Source: Aureimonas glaciei (GTDB taxonomy: Bacteria; Pseudomonadota; Alphaproteobacteria; Rhizobiales; Rhizobiaceae). Taken from it: 64,000 nt of DNA. Made by a program: the position numbers and the translations under genes. The notes below the pieces were generated by a model. It was not told the origin of the DNA, ran no database searches, and was given only the letters and a program-made list of their open reading frames with translations. Location: NCBI RefSeq assembly GCF_014643375.1, contig NZ_BMJJ01000011.1, positions 389 through 64,388 on the forward strand, read 5' to 3'. Positions 57,152 through 64,000 of this stretch are shown here, piece by piece. Numbering within the stretch: the stretch's first letter is position 1; every line of letters starts with the position of its first letter.

Positions 57152-58173
57152 GCGCCCCCATCACCGTTTCCAGCACCGCCGCCGACACCACCCGCGCCGC
57201 GATGGGCGAGCCGCTGCTCGTCGTCGAGAACCTCCAGACGCATTTCCCGATGAAGCGCGGCACGGTGCGCGCCGTCGACGATGTCAGCTTCACCGTCCGC
57301 CGCGGCTCGATCGTCGGGCTCGTCGGGGAATCGGGTTCCGGCAAGACCACGGTCGGCCGCTCGGTCCTCCGTCTGGTCGAGCCGACCGGCGGCAGCGTGA
57401 TGTTCGACGGCGAGGATCTCCTGGCCTTGTCCGACAAGGCGATGCGTACCTATCGGCGCAAACTGCAGATCATCTTCCAGGACCCGTTCTCCAGCCTCAA
57501 TCCGCGCATGCGGGTCGGCGCCATCCTCGCGGAGGCGCTGGACACGCATGGGCTCGCCAAGGGCGCGGCGCGCCAGCCGCGCATCGCCGAGCTTCTCACC
57601 CGCGTCGGCCTTGCGCCCGAGCATGCCGGCCGCTTCCCGCACGAATTCTCCGGCGGCCAGCGCCAGCGCATCGGCATCGCCCGGGCGCTCGCGGTGGAGC
57701 CCGAGCTGATCGTTGCCGACGAGCCCGTCTCAGCCCTCGACGTCTCTGTCCAGGCGCAGATCCTGAACCTTTTGCAGGCGCTGCAGAAGGAGTTCGGCCT
57801 GACCATGCTCTTCGTCGCCCACGACCTCTCGGTGGTGGAATATCTCTGCGACGAGGTGGTGGTCATGTATCTCGGCAAGATCATGGAGCGTGGCCCGAGC
57901 CGGGCCGTCTACGGTCGGCCGCGCCACCCCTACACCAAGGCGCTGATCGCCACCGCGCCGGTGCCCGACCCGACGCTGGAGCGCCAGCGGATCATCCTCA
58001 AGGGCGATATTCCGAGCCCCCTCGATCCGCCGTCGGGCTGCGTCTTCCGGACGCGCTGCCCGCACGCCATTCCGGCCTGCGCCGAGACCCTGCCGCCGAC
58101 CGAGGCCGTCGGGCCCGACCATTTCGTCGCCTGCATCCGGCAGGAAGAACTCGCCGCCGCCGGGCTTCTCTAG
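57148..58173 (+). CDS. Dpp/Opp-type ABC ATPase (DppF-like)
   Basis: A 341-residue ATPase. Walker [10 protein letters not shown] (about 61-69), [41 protein letters not shown] and [11 protein letters not shown] are present. The C-terminus has [12 protein letters not shown] and Cys-rich [18 protein letters not shown]. The start at 57148 forms an ATGA overlap with the DppD-like gene; a further start at 57127 adds seven residues. Completes the five-part importer with the gene at 51.5 kb. Confidence 0.93.
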   Translation: MSAPITVSSTAADTTRAAMGEPLLVVENLQTHFPMKRGTVRAVDDVSFTVRRGSIVGLVGESGSGKTTVGRSVLRLVEPTGGSVMFDGEDLLALSDKAMRTYRRKLQIIFQDPFSSLNPRMRVGAILAEALDTHGLAKGAARQPRIAELLTRVGLAPEHAGRFPHEFSGGQRQRIGIARALAVEPELIVADEPVSALDVSVQAQILNLLQALQKEFGLTMLFVAHDLSVVEYLCDEVVVMYLGKIMERGPSRAVYGRPRHPYTKALIATAPVPDPTLERQRIILKGDIPSPLDPPSGCVFRTRCPHAIPACAETLPPTEAVGPDHFVACIRQEELAAAGLL

Positions 58174-58190
58174 CCCGGGCGCCGCCTTCC

Positions 58191-58227
58191 GGTCGTCTGC
58201 CCGCCGAGGCGGCGCCGGCAGACGACC
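58191..58227. other. Perfect 11-bp inverted repeat between ABC ATPase and ridA-family genes
   Basis: GGTCGTCTGCC and GGCAGACGACC flank 15 bases (CGCCGAGGCGGCGCC, itself self-complementary at its core). There is no T-run after it. It may be a weak terminator, an RNA-processing stem or a protein-binding site; it separates the transporter genes from the ridA-family gene 27 bases downstream. Confidence 0.6.
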
Positions 58228-58254
58228 GCCAGAATTCGCTCAAAGGAGCAATCC

Positions 58255-58746
58255 ATGTCCAGCGTCCTCCCCACCCGCCTCGACACCGCGACGCCGTATC
58301 AGCGGCTCGAAGCGCTCGGCATCGTCCTGCCCCCGGCCCCGCCGCCGGTCGCCAATTTTGTCACCCATGTCTTCGAGGACAGGCTCCTGTTCCTCTCCGG
58401 CCAGGGCCCGCGCGAGGCGAGCGGCCATCTTCACACCGGCAAGGTCGGCGACGGCGTCACCGCCGAGGAGGCCTATGGCCACGCGCGGCTGACCGGCATC
58501 AACCTGATGCAGGTGATGCAGGAGGCGCTCGGCGATCTCGGCCGGGTGCGCCGCATCGTCAAGCTGCTCGGCATGGTCAACGCGGTTCCGCATTTCGCCG
58601 ACCATCCGCAGGTCATCAACGGCTGCTCCGACCTCTTCATCGCCGTCTTCGGCGAGGCCGGGCGGCATGCCCGCTCGGCCGTCGGCTTCGGCTCGCTGCC
58701 GGGCGGCATCACCGTGGAGATCGAGGCGATCGTCGCGATCGATTGA
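58255..58746 (+). CDS. RidA-family (YjgF/YER057c/UK114) protein
   Basis: A 163-residue RidA-superfamily protein. RidA enzymes deaminate reactive enamine/imine intermediates made by PLP enzymes. Visible features: FLSGQGPREASGHLHTGKVG (strand and loop around the substrate pocket), NLMQVMQEALGDLGRVRRIV, and a conserved Arg in RHARSAVGFGSLPGGITVEI, the position that contacts the carboxylate in active RidA. Slightly longer than E. coli RidA (128) because of an N-terminal extension. Preceded by AAAGGAG. Context with a PLP-dependent SelA-like enzyme supports an imine-hydrolysing role here. Confidence 0.9.
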   Translation: MSSVLPTRLDTATPYQRLEALGIVLPPAPPPVANFVTHVFEDRLLFLSGQGPREASGHLHTGKVGDGVTAEEAYGHARLTGINLMQVMQEALGDLGRVRRIVKLLGMVNAVPHFADHPQVINGCSDLFIAVFGEAGRHARSAVGFGSLPGGITVEIEAIVAID

Positions 58747-58775
58747 CCGCTCCCGTCATGCGCCCCGCCTTCCGA

Positions 58776-59597
58776 TCAGCTCGACCGACTGCCGCCGAGC
58801 CGTGCCTCGATGCGGGCCGCTGCGGCCTGCACCGCCTCGGCATAGAGCGCCCGCGCCTCGGCGACCTTGAAGTCGGGCAGAACGACGGAAATGGTCGCCG
58901 CGCACTCCCGCTTGGCGTCGAGGATGGGCGCGGCGACGCAGGCGACGGAATAGGCCGATTCGCCCGCCTGGATCGACAGACGCTCGTGGATTGCCTGCGC
59001 CGACTGTGCCGACAGCGCGGCGGCGTCCATCTCGGCGCGGCCGGTCGGCGAGGATTTGGCGCAACGTCGGAAGATCGCGATGCGCTCGGCATCCGGCAGA
59101 TGGCCGACGAGCAGCCGCCCCGAGGCGACCCAGTTCAGCGGCACGCGCGATCCGACGCGCGAAGTCACCTGGAAATGGTCCTTGCCCTCGGCCATGGCGA
59201 GCACGACCATCATGTCCTTGTCCCGCCCGCAGATCTGGATCGTCTCGCCGAGGCGCCGGTTGAGGTCGAGCATCTCCTCCTTGGCGATCGCCATCAGGTC
59301 GATCGAGCGCTCGTAGGCGAGGCCGTAATGGTAGAGCCGGGGGCCGAGCCAGACCGAGCCGTCCTCGCCGCGCACCAAGAGCTCCTTCGCCACGAGATCG
59401 TCGACGATGGTGTAGATGGTCGACAACGGCGCCTTCACCCGCTGCGCCAGGTCGTAGGCCGTCGCCGGCTTTCCCGTATCACGCAGCTGGTCGAGGATCT
59501 GCAGCGCCCGGTCGATGCCGCTGACACGCGAACGCTTCGGCCCGGCAGCTTCCTCCGGATCGTTCAGCGGGGCGGTGATTGCAGAGGCCATCGTCAT
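58776..59597 (-). CDS. IclR-family transcriptional regulator
   Basis: A 273-residue regulator. N-terminal winged HTH (about 25-90, IDRALQILDQLRDTGKPATA ... LSTIYTIVDDL) and a C-terminal effector domain (about 100-265) with VGSRVPLNWVASGRLLVGHL and GESAYSVACVAAPILD, the IclR ligand-pocket pattern. The start at 59597 is preferred; earlier in-frame codons to 59681 run into the divergent promoter region. Divergent from the SelA-like gene (84 bases) and convergent with the ridA-family gene, so it is the probable local regulator. Confidence 0.9.
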   Translation of the reverse strand: MTMASAITAPLNDPEEAAGPKRSRVSGIDRALQILDQLRDTGKPATAYDLAQRVKAPLSTIYTIVDDLVAKELLVRGEDGSVWLGPRLYHYGLAYERSIDLMAIAKEEMLDLNRRLGETIQICGRDKDMMVVLAMAEGKDHFQVTSRVGSRVPLNWVASGRLLVGHLPDAERIAIFRRCAKSSPTGRAEMDAAALSAQSAQAIHERLSIQAGESAYSVACVAAPILDAKRECAATISVVLPDFKVAEARALYAEAVQAAAARIEARLGGSRSS

Positions 59598-59681
59598 TCC
59601 ATTCGGTCGGATCGTCAGCCGATCATACCCGTCACACACCGACTGCAAAACCGGCTTGCCGGGTTCCAAGGGATTTAGCAC

Positions 59682-60872
59682 ATGAATGACATCCGTCTCG
59701 ACCTCGGCCTGCGCCCGGTCATCAACGTCTCCGGCACCATGACCTCGCTCGGCGCCTCCATCGTCGTTCCTGCCGCGGTGGAGGCGATCACCCGCATGCT
59801 GCCGCAGTTCGTCGAGACCGGCGAGCTGCAGAAGCTGGCGAGCCGCACCATCGCCCGCCTCTGCGGCTCAGAGGCCGGCTTCGTCACCGCCTCCTGCGCC
59901 GCCGGCATCACGCTCGCCATCGCCGGAACCATGACCGGCGACGACCGCGCCGCCATCGAGCGCCTGCCCGACACCGCGCGCCTCCCCCGCGACGAGGTGG
60001 CGATCCAGGCCGGCCACATGGTCGGCTACGGCGCGCCGGTCGAGCAGGGCATCCGCCTCGCCGGCGCCAAGCCCGTGATGGTCGGCCAGGCGACCAGCGC
60101 CGAGGCTTACCAGCTGGACGGCGCGATCACCGAGCGGACGGCGGCGGCGCTCTATGTCGTCTCCCATCATACCGTGCAGTACGGCCAGATGACGCTCGAA
60201 GAATTCGTCGAGGTCGCGCATGCCCGCGGCGTGCCGGTCATCGTCGACGCCGCCTCGGAATACGACCTGAAGCGCTTTCTGGCCGCCGGCGCCGACATCG
60301 TCCTCTATTCCTCGCACAAGTTCCTGGGCGGGCCGACGGGCGGCATCGTCGCCGGCCGCAAGGACCTGGTGCGCGCCGCCTATCTGCAGAATTTGGGGAT
60401 CGGCCGCGGCATGAAGGTCGGCAAGGAGGGCGTCGTCGGCACCATCGCCGCGCTCGAGGCCTGGGAGACGCGCGACCATGCCGGCATCCGCGCCCGCGAA
60501 ACGGAGGCGCTCGGCCTGTGGCAGCAGGCGCTGGCGCCGTTCGCCGGCGTCAACGCGGTGATCGACCCCGACCCGACCGACAACCCGCTCGACCGGCTGA
60601 AGGTGCATGTCGACCCGGCTGCCGCCCACATCACCGCCTGGGATCTCGGGGACGCCCTGGCGTCGAACGCGCAGCCGGTGATCGTGCGCGACCACGAGGT
60701 CGAGCACGGCTATTTCTACCTCGACCCCTGCAACCTGCATCCCGGCCAGGCCGAGGTCGTCGCCGCCCGCCTCGGCGAGGAACTGGAAATCGCGCGCCGC
60801 TCCAACACGCCCATCGCCAGCGACTTTGCCGAGCGGCGCAAGCGCCGGGCCGTGAACCGCTGGCCGGACTGA
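59682..60872 (+). CDS. SelA/DgaE-like PLP-dependent enzyme
   Basis: A 396-residue fold-type I PLP enzyme of the SelA-like group that includes D-glucosaminate-6-phosphate ammonia-lyase (DgaE). It opens [20 protein letters not shown], with [16 protein letters not shown] next. The PLP lysine lies in [16 protein letters not shown] (about residue 213) and [11 protein letters not shown] provides the PLP-pyridine Asp (about 190). True SelA is longer and tRNA-binding; here length and context indicate a small-molecule lyase or aminotransferase. Members often lie next to COG3964 amidohydrolases, as in this window. The start at 59682 follows directly on the divergent IclR promoter region. Confidence 0.87.
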   Translation: MNDIRLDLGLRPVINVSGTMTSLGASIVVPAAVEAITRMLPQFVETGELQKLASRTIARLCGSEAGFVTASCAAGITLAIAGTMTGDDRAAIERLPDTARLPRDEVAIQAGHMVGYGAPVEQGIRLAGAKPVMVGQATSAEAYQLDGAITERTAAALYVVSHHTVQYGQMTLEEFVEVAHARGVPVIVDAASEYDLKRFLAAGADIVLYSSHKFLGGPTGGIVAGRKDLVRAAYLQNLGIGRGMKVGKEGVVGTIAALEAWETRDHAGIRARETEALGLWQQALAPFAGVNAVIDPDPTDNPLDRLKVHVDPAAAHITAWDLGDALASNAQPVIVRDHEVEHGYFYLDPCNLHPGQAEVVAARLGEELEIARRSNTPIASDFAERRKRRAVNRWPD

Positions 60873-60991
60873 ACGTCCCCTCCGCCGCCCGTCATCGGGC
60901 AGGCCAATGACAGGAGGGGATGGCGGCGAACGCCCTGTTGCCATCCCCCGCTCTTCCTTGTTGGTTCGGCCCGAACGATTCGGGAACCCCC

Positions 60992-61984
60992 ATGCTCTAC
61001 GACGAACCATTTCTGCGGCAGTTGGAAGAAGGCCTTCGCGGTGCCCTTCCCGCCTGGGGCATGCCGCCCTCGGCCGGGCTGTCGCGCCTCGGCATCTCGG
61101 AAAACGCGCTGTTCCTGGCATCCGAAAGCGAGCGCCGGATCGTCCTGCGCGTCCACCGGCCGCACTATCACAGCGCCGCCGAGATCGCCTCGGAACTCGC
61201 CTGGATCGAGGCGCTGCGGGCCGCCGGCATCGTCGAGACGCCGGCCCCGATCCGCGCGCGCGATGGCGCCCTCATCGTCCGCTTCGATGCCGGCGGCAAC
61301 CATCGGCTGGCGGTCGCCTTCGAGCACATGACCGGAAGCGAACCCGGCGGCGACCTCGTCCCCTGGTACGGCGAACTCGGCGCCATCAGCGCGCGGATGC
61401 ATGTCCACGCCCGGGCCTGGCGCCGGCCGGCCGACTTCGTGCGCAAACGCTGGAATTTCGCCACCATCCTCGGCGATGCGGCGCACTGGGGCGACTGGCG
61501 CGCGGCGCCCGGCCTCGACGCTCCCGGCCTCGCCGTGCTGGAGCGCCTGTATGTTCACCTCCAGGCGGCGACGGCCGAATTCGGCGAGGGCGCCGACCGT
61601 TTCGGCCTCATCCATGGCGACATGCGCGCCGCCAATCTCCTCGTCGACGGCGACAGGCTCGGCGTCATCGATTTCGACGACTGCGGCCTTGGCTGGTTCG
61701 GCTATGATTTCGCCGCAGCGATCAGCTTCATCGAGCACGAGCCGGTGGTGCCGGAGCTCCAGGCGGCCTGGCTCGCCGGCTATCGCCGCGTCGCGCCGCT
61801 GGCGCCCGAGCAGGAGCGCGCTCTGCCGATGCTGGTGATGCTGCGCCGGATGCAACTCACCGCCTGGATCGCCTCGCACGCGGAAACGCCGACCGCGAAA
61901 AGCCTCGGCCCCGCCTTCACCGCGGGCACGGTGGACCTCGCCGAAGCCTATCTGTCATCCGGCATTGGGCGCGAGGCCGGCTAA
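60992..61984 (+). CDS. Aminoglycoside phosphotransferase-fold kinase
   Basis: A 330-residue kinase of the APH/choline kinase/homoserine kinase II fold. The catalytic loop is GLIHGDMRAANLLVDG (about 204-219) and the metal-binding DFDD follows in LGVIDFDDCGLGWFGYD. The N-lobe has RIVLRVHRPHY with the ATP-site Lys replaced by Arg/His-type residues, which may affect nucleotide binding. The ATG at 60992 is chosen as it opens the conserved region; the longer frame from 60920 begins in non-conserved sequence. Substrate unknown; homoserine kinase-like or a catabolic hydroxy-amine kinase are options. Confidence 0.82.
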   Translation: MLYDEPFLRQLEEGLRGALPAWGMPPSAGLSRLGISENALFLASESERRIVLRVHRPHYHSAAEIASELAWIEALRAAGIVETPAPIRARDGALIVRFDAGGNHRLAVAFEHMTGSEPGGDLVPWYGELGAISARMHVHARAWRRPADFVRKRWNFATILGDAAHWGDWRAAPGLDAPGLAVLERLYVHLQAATAEFGEGADRFGLIHGDMRAANLLVDGDRLGVIDFDDCGLGWFGYDFAAAISFIEHEPVVPELQAAWLAGYRRVAPLAPEQERALPMLVMLRRMQLTAWIASHAETPTAKSLGPAFTAGTVDLAEAYLSSGIGREAG

Positions 61985-62173
61985 CCCTCGGCGGCAGGTG
62001 TTGCAGCCCGAAACCACCGGCGACAAAAACGTCTCCGCGGCCTTTCCGAACTGTCCAGCCGGGTTAGCTATGGGCTCAATCGATAGGCGACCCGGGAACT
62101 GCGCCCGTGCGAGGCATGAAGCGAGGGCAAATCCATTCTGTGTAGCGCCGCATCCCGCCTTTGTCCTGTGCCC

Positions 62174-63175
62174 ATGCTGCTGCGCCCGGTCCGGCTTGTC
62201 CTGGCGATCGGTGCCGCCGTCGGTCTTTCCGGCTGCAACGGCGCGCAGTCGACCTTCGTCGATGCCGGCGCGGAGTCCGGCAGCGTCCTCGTCCTCTTCT
62301 GGATCATGCTCGCCGGCGCGACGCTGATCTGGCTGCTCGTCATCGGCCTCTCGGTCTATGTCACCAAGGTCAAGCCCGGCGCCCATGGCGAGCGGGCCGG
62401 CATCCGGCTGATCGTCTGGGGCGGCTGCGTCTTTCCCGTCGTCGTGCTCGGCGCTCTCCTGATGTACGGCCTGACCATGATGCCGGGCCTGCGCGGCGCC
62501 GCCGACGGTCCGGTCATTGCCGTCTCGGGCGAACGCTTCTGGTGGCGGGTGAATTATGGCGTCGAGGGCACGCCGGGCGTCGCCAAGGCGCTGCCGACAG
62601 GCGGCGTCGAAAGCGCCAACGAGCTCTATCTGCCGATCGGCCGGCGCTCGGAGATCCTTGTCGGCAGCCCTGACGTCATCCACTCCTTCTGGGTGCCCTC
62701 GATCGCCGGCAAGATGGACGCCATTCCCGGCCGGGTGAACCGGCTGGTGCTGGAGCCGACGCGCCTCGGCGTCTACAACGGCGTCTGCGCCGAATTCTGC
62801 GGCGAGGCGCACGCGCAGATGGGCTTTCGCGTCGTCGTCGTCTCCGAGGCGGACTATGCCGCCCGCGTCGCCGCAGAAGCGGCGCCGGCTTCGGTGCCCG
62901 ACCATCCCGGCCGGCCCCTGTTCATGGCAAACGGCTGCGACGCCTGCCACACCGTACGCGGCACCGAGGCGGAAGGGCGCATCGGCCCGGACCTCACCCA
63001 TCTCGGCAGCCGCAGGACGCTCGGCGCCGGCCTCCTGCCGATGACCGCCGACAACATCGCCCGCTTCGTCCGCGAGACCGACCACACCAAGCCCGGCGCC
63101 GAGATGCCGGCCTTCCCCGACCTGTCCGAGGCGGACGCTGCGGCCATCGCCGCCTGGCTCGGAGCCCTGACATGA
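62174..63175 (+). CDS. coxM: Cytochrome c oxidase subunit II with fused cytochrome c (CoxM/CtaC)
   Basis: A 333-residue lipoprotein subunit. The lipobox LSGC places the lipidated Cys at about residue 21. Two membrane helices follow (about 37-62 and 80-103). The CuA site CAEFCGEAHAQM is complete (Cys205, Cys209, His213, Met216), and FWWRVNY is the aromatic docking strand. A fused class I cytochrome c carries CDACH (Cys255, Cys258, His259) and a distal Met near EMPAFP. This is the CoxM/caa3 arrangement. A GTG six bases earlier (62168) is an alternative start. ATGA overlap with the subunit I gene. Confidence 0.93.
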   Translation: MLLRPVRLVLAIGAAVGLSGCNGAQSTFVDAGAESGSVLVLFWIMLAGATLIWLLVIGLSVYVTKVKPGAHGERAGIRLIVWGGCVFPVVVLGALLMYGLTMMPGLRGAADGPVIAVSGERFWWRVNYGVEGTPGVAKALPTGGVESANELYLPIGRRSEILVGSPDVIHSFWVPSIAGKMDAIPGRVNRLVLEPTRLGVYNGVCAEFCGEAHAQMGFRVVVVSEADYAARVAAEAAPASVPDHPGRPLFMANGCDACHTVRGTEAEGRIGPDLTHLGSRRTLGAGLLPMTADNIARFVRETDHTKPGAEMPAFPDLSEADAAAIAAWLGALT

Positions 63176-64000
63176 GCAATGCCGAGGCGAAGGCGGCCGC
63201 CCTTGCCGCCGTCCACGCCGGTTCCCTCGATCCCGCGGAAGATGCCGCCATCCAGAAGGCGCAGGAAGCGCGGCTGGAAGCGGTCTGGGCCTCGCCAAAG
63301 GGCTGGCGCTACTGGTCGGATGTCAACAACACCTCGATCGGCATCTGGTACACCGCGACCTCCTTCGCCTTCATGCTGTTCGCCGGCGTGCTGGGGCTGA
63401 TGATCCGCACCCAGCTCGCCGTGCCGGACAACGATTTCCTCACCGCCGCCTTCTACAACCAGGTCTACACGCTGCACGGCACGGCGATGATGTTCCTGTT
63501 CGCCGTCCCGGTCTTCGAGGCGGTGGCGATCATCATCCTGCCGCAGATGCTGGGCGCGCGCGACCTGCCCTTCCCCCGGCTCTCGGCCTTCGGCTACTGG
63601 TGCTTTCTGATCGGCGGCATCTTCGTCTGCGGCTCGCTGTTCTTCAATTCGGCGCCCGATTCCGGCTGGTTCATGTATCCGCCGCTGACCACCGAGGAGC
63701 GTTTCACCCCCGGCTACGGCGCCGACATCTGGCTGCTCGGCCTCTCCTTCATCGAGGTCGCCTCGATCGCCGCCGCCGTCGAGCTGATCGTCGGCACGCT
63801 GAAATGCCGCCCGCCCGGCATGCGGCTGAACCTGATGCCGCTCTACGCCTGGTATGTCCTGGTCGTGGCGACGATGATCCTCTTCGCCTTCCCGCCTTTG
63901 ATCGCCGGCGACATCCTGTTCGAGCTGGAGCGCCTGTTCGACTGGCCCTTCTTCGATCCGACGCGCGGCGGCGACCCGATGCTGTGGCAGCACCTGTTCT
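63172..64000 (+). CDS. coxN: Cytochrome c oxidase subunit I (CoxN/CtaD), 5' part
   Basis: The first 276 residues of subunit I, cut by the right edge. N-terminal extension of about 45 residues, then WYTATSFAFMLFAGVLGLMI and the heme a-binding helix NQVYTLHGTAMMFLFAVPVF (the His is the low-spin heme ligand). The SAPDSGWFMYPPLT segment is as in CoxN-type oxidases. The start overlaps the subunit II stop by four bases. The CuB/heme a3 region lies outside the window. A separate, alternative terminal oxidase operon is likely. Confidence 0.92.
   Translation, partial: MSNAEAKAAALAAVHAGSLDPAEDAAIQKAQEARLEAVWASPKGWRYWSDVNNTSIGIWYTATSFAFMLFAGVLGLMIRTQLAVPDNDFLTAAFYNQVYTLHGTAMMFLFAVPVFEAVAIIILPQMLGARDLPFPRLSAFGYWCFLIGGIFVCGSLFFNSAPDSGWFMYPPLTTEERFTPGYGADIWLLGLSFIEVASIAAAVELIVGTLKCRPPGMRLNLMPLYAWYVLVVATMILFAFPPLIAGDILFELERLFDWPFFDPTRGGDPMLWQHLF

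Overview
The window is GC-rich bacterial chromosome (or large replicon) DNA, densely coded with frequent 1-4 base gene overlaps. The gene set points to an alphaproteobacterium, most likely of the Hyphomicrobiales (Rhizobiales): SqdB sulfolipid synthesis, a bacteriophytochrome with an HWE/HisKA_2-type kinase, a caa3-like oxidase of the CoxM/CoxN kind, many solute-binding-protein ABC transporters, and intergenic mosaic repeats of the type known from rhizobia. The genus cannot be read from the sequence alone.

Layout. 1-2.7 kb: the 3' end of an unidentified (perhaps transposase-like) gene, then sqdB divergent from a GT4 glycosyltransferase. 3-6.9 kb: an MFS exporter, an ABC-F ATPase and a small secreted protein, separated by three different families of intergenic repeat. 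7.1-9.8 kb: an exbB-exbD-tonB operon. 9.9-11.5 kb: an FAH-family hydrolase overlapping an SDR dehydrogenase. 11.8-14.1 kb: a GAF-PAS-GGDEF-EAL c-di-GMP protein. 14.1-24.5 kb: a four-carbon sugar acid (threonate/erythronate) catabolic locus with otnC, a LacI-type regulator, a perfect 26-bp palindromic operator, ltnD-otnI-otnK, an SDR, and a complete sugar-type ABC transporter (ATPase, Tat-exported binding protein, two permeases).

24.9-34.2 kb: a minus-strand amide-responsive operon: AmiC-like sensor, AmiR-like ANTAR antiterminator, two Dpp-type permeases, binding protein, acetamidase/formamidase and a double ATPase. An intrinsic terminator sits between its predicted promoter and its first gene. 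34.4-36.8 kb: three TadE/TadG-type pseudopilin-like genes. 36.9-39.6 kb: a heme oxygenase and a bacteriophytochrome histidine kinase, tail to tail with no base between the stop codons. 39.7-43.1 kb: aroQ, a small membrane protein, a truncated deaminase-type amidohydrolase fused to a decayed antisense piece of a lipocalin gene, and a serine-glyoxylate-type aminotransferase.

43.3-47.8 kb: a three-gene ABC exporter (ATPase, FtsX-type permease, AttH/CrtC-like lipocalin). 48-51.3 kb: tex and an aldo/keto reductase, convergent. 51.5-60.9 kb: a second Dpp-type uptake locus joined to a COG3964-type amidohydrolase, a RidA-family protein, an IclR regulator and a SelA/DgaE-like PLP enzyme, which together look like import, deacylation and PLP-dependent deamination of an unknown compound. 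61-64 kb: an aminoglycoside-phosphotransferase-fold kinase, then the start of a cytochrome c oxidase operon whose subunit I gene runs off the window.

No rRNA, tRNA, CRISPR array or intact mobile element was recognised. The most interesting items are the attenuator-like leader of the ANTAR operon, the LacI palindrome in the tetronate locus, the unassigned amidohydrolase/RidA/SelA-like pathway, a mosaic repeat that appears to supply the start codon of a lipocalin gene, and the chimeric scar at 41.56 kb.
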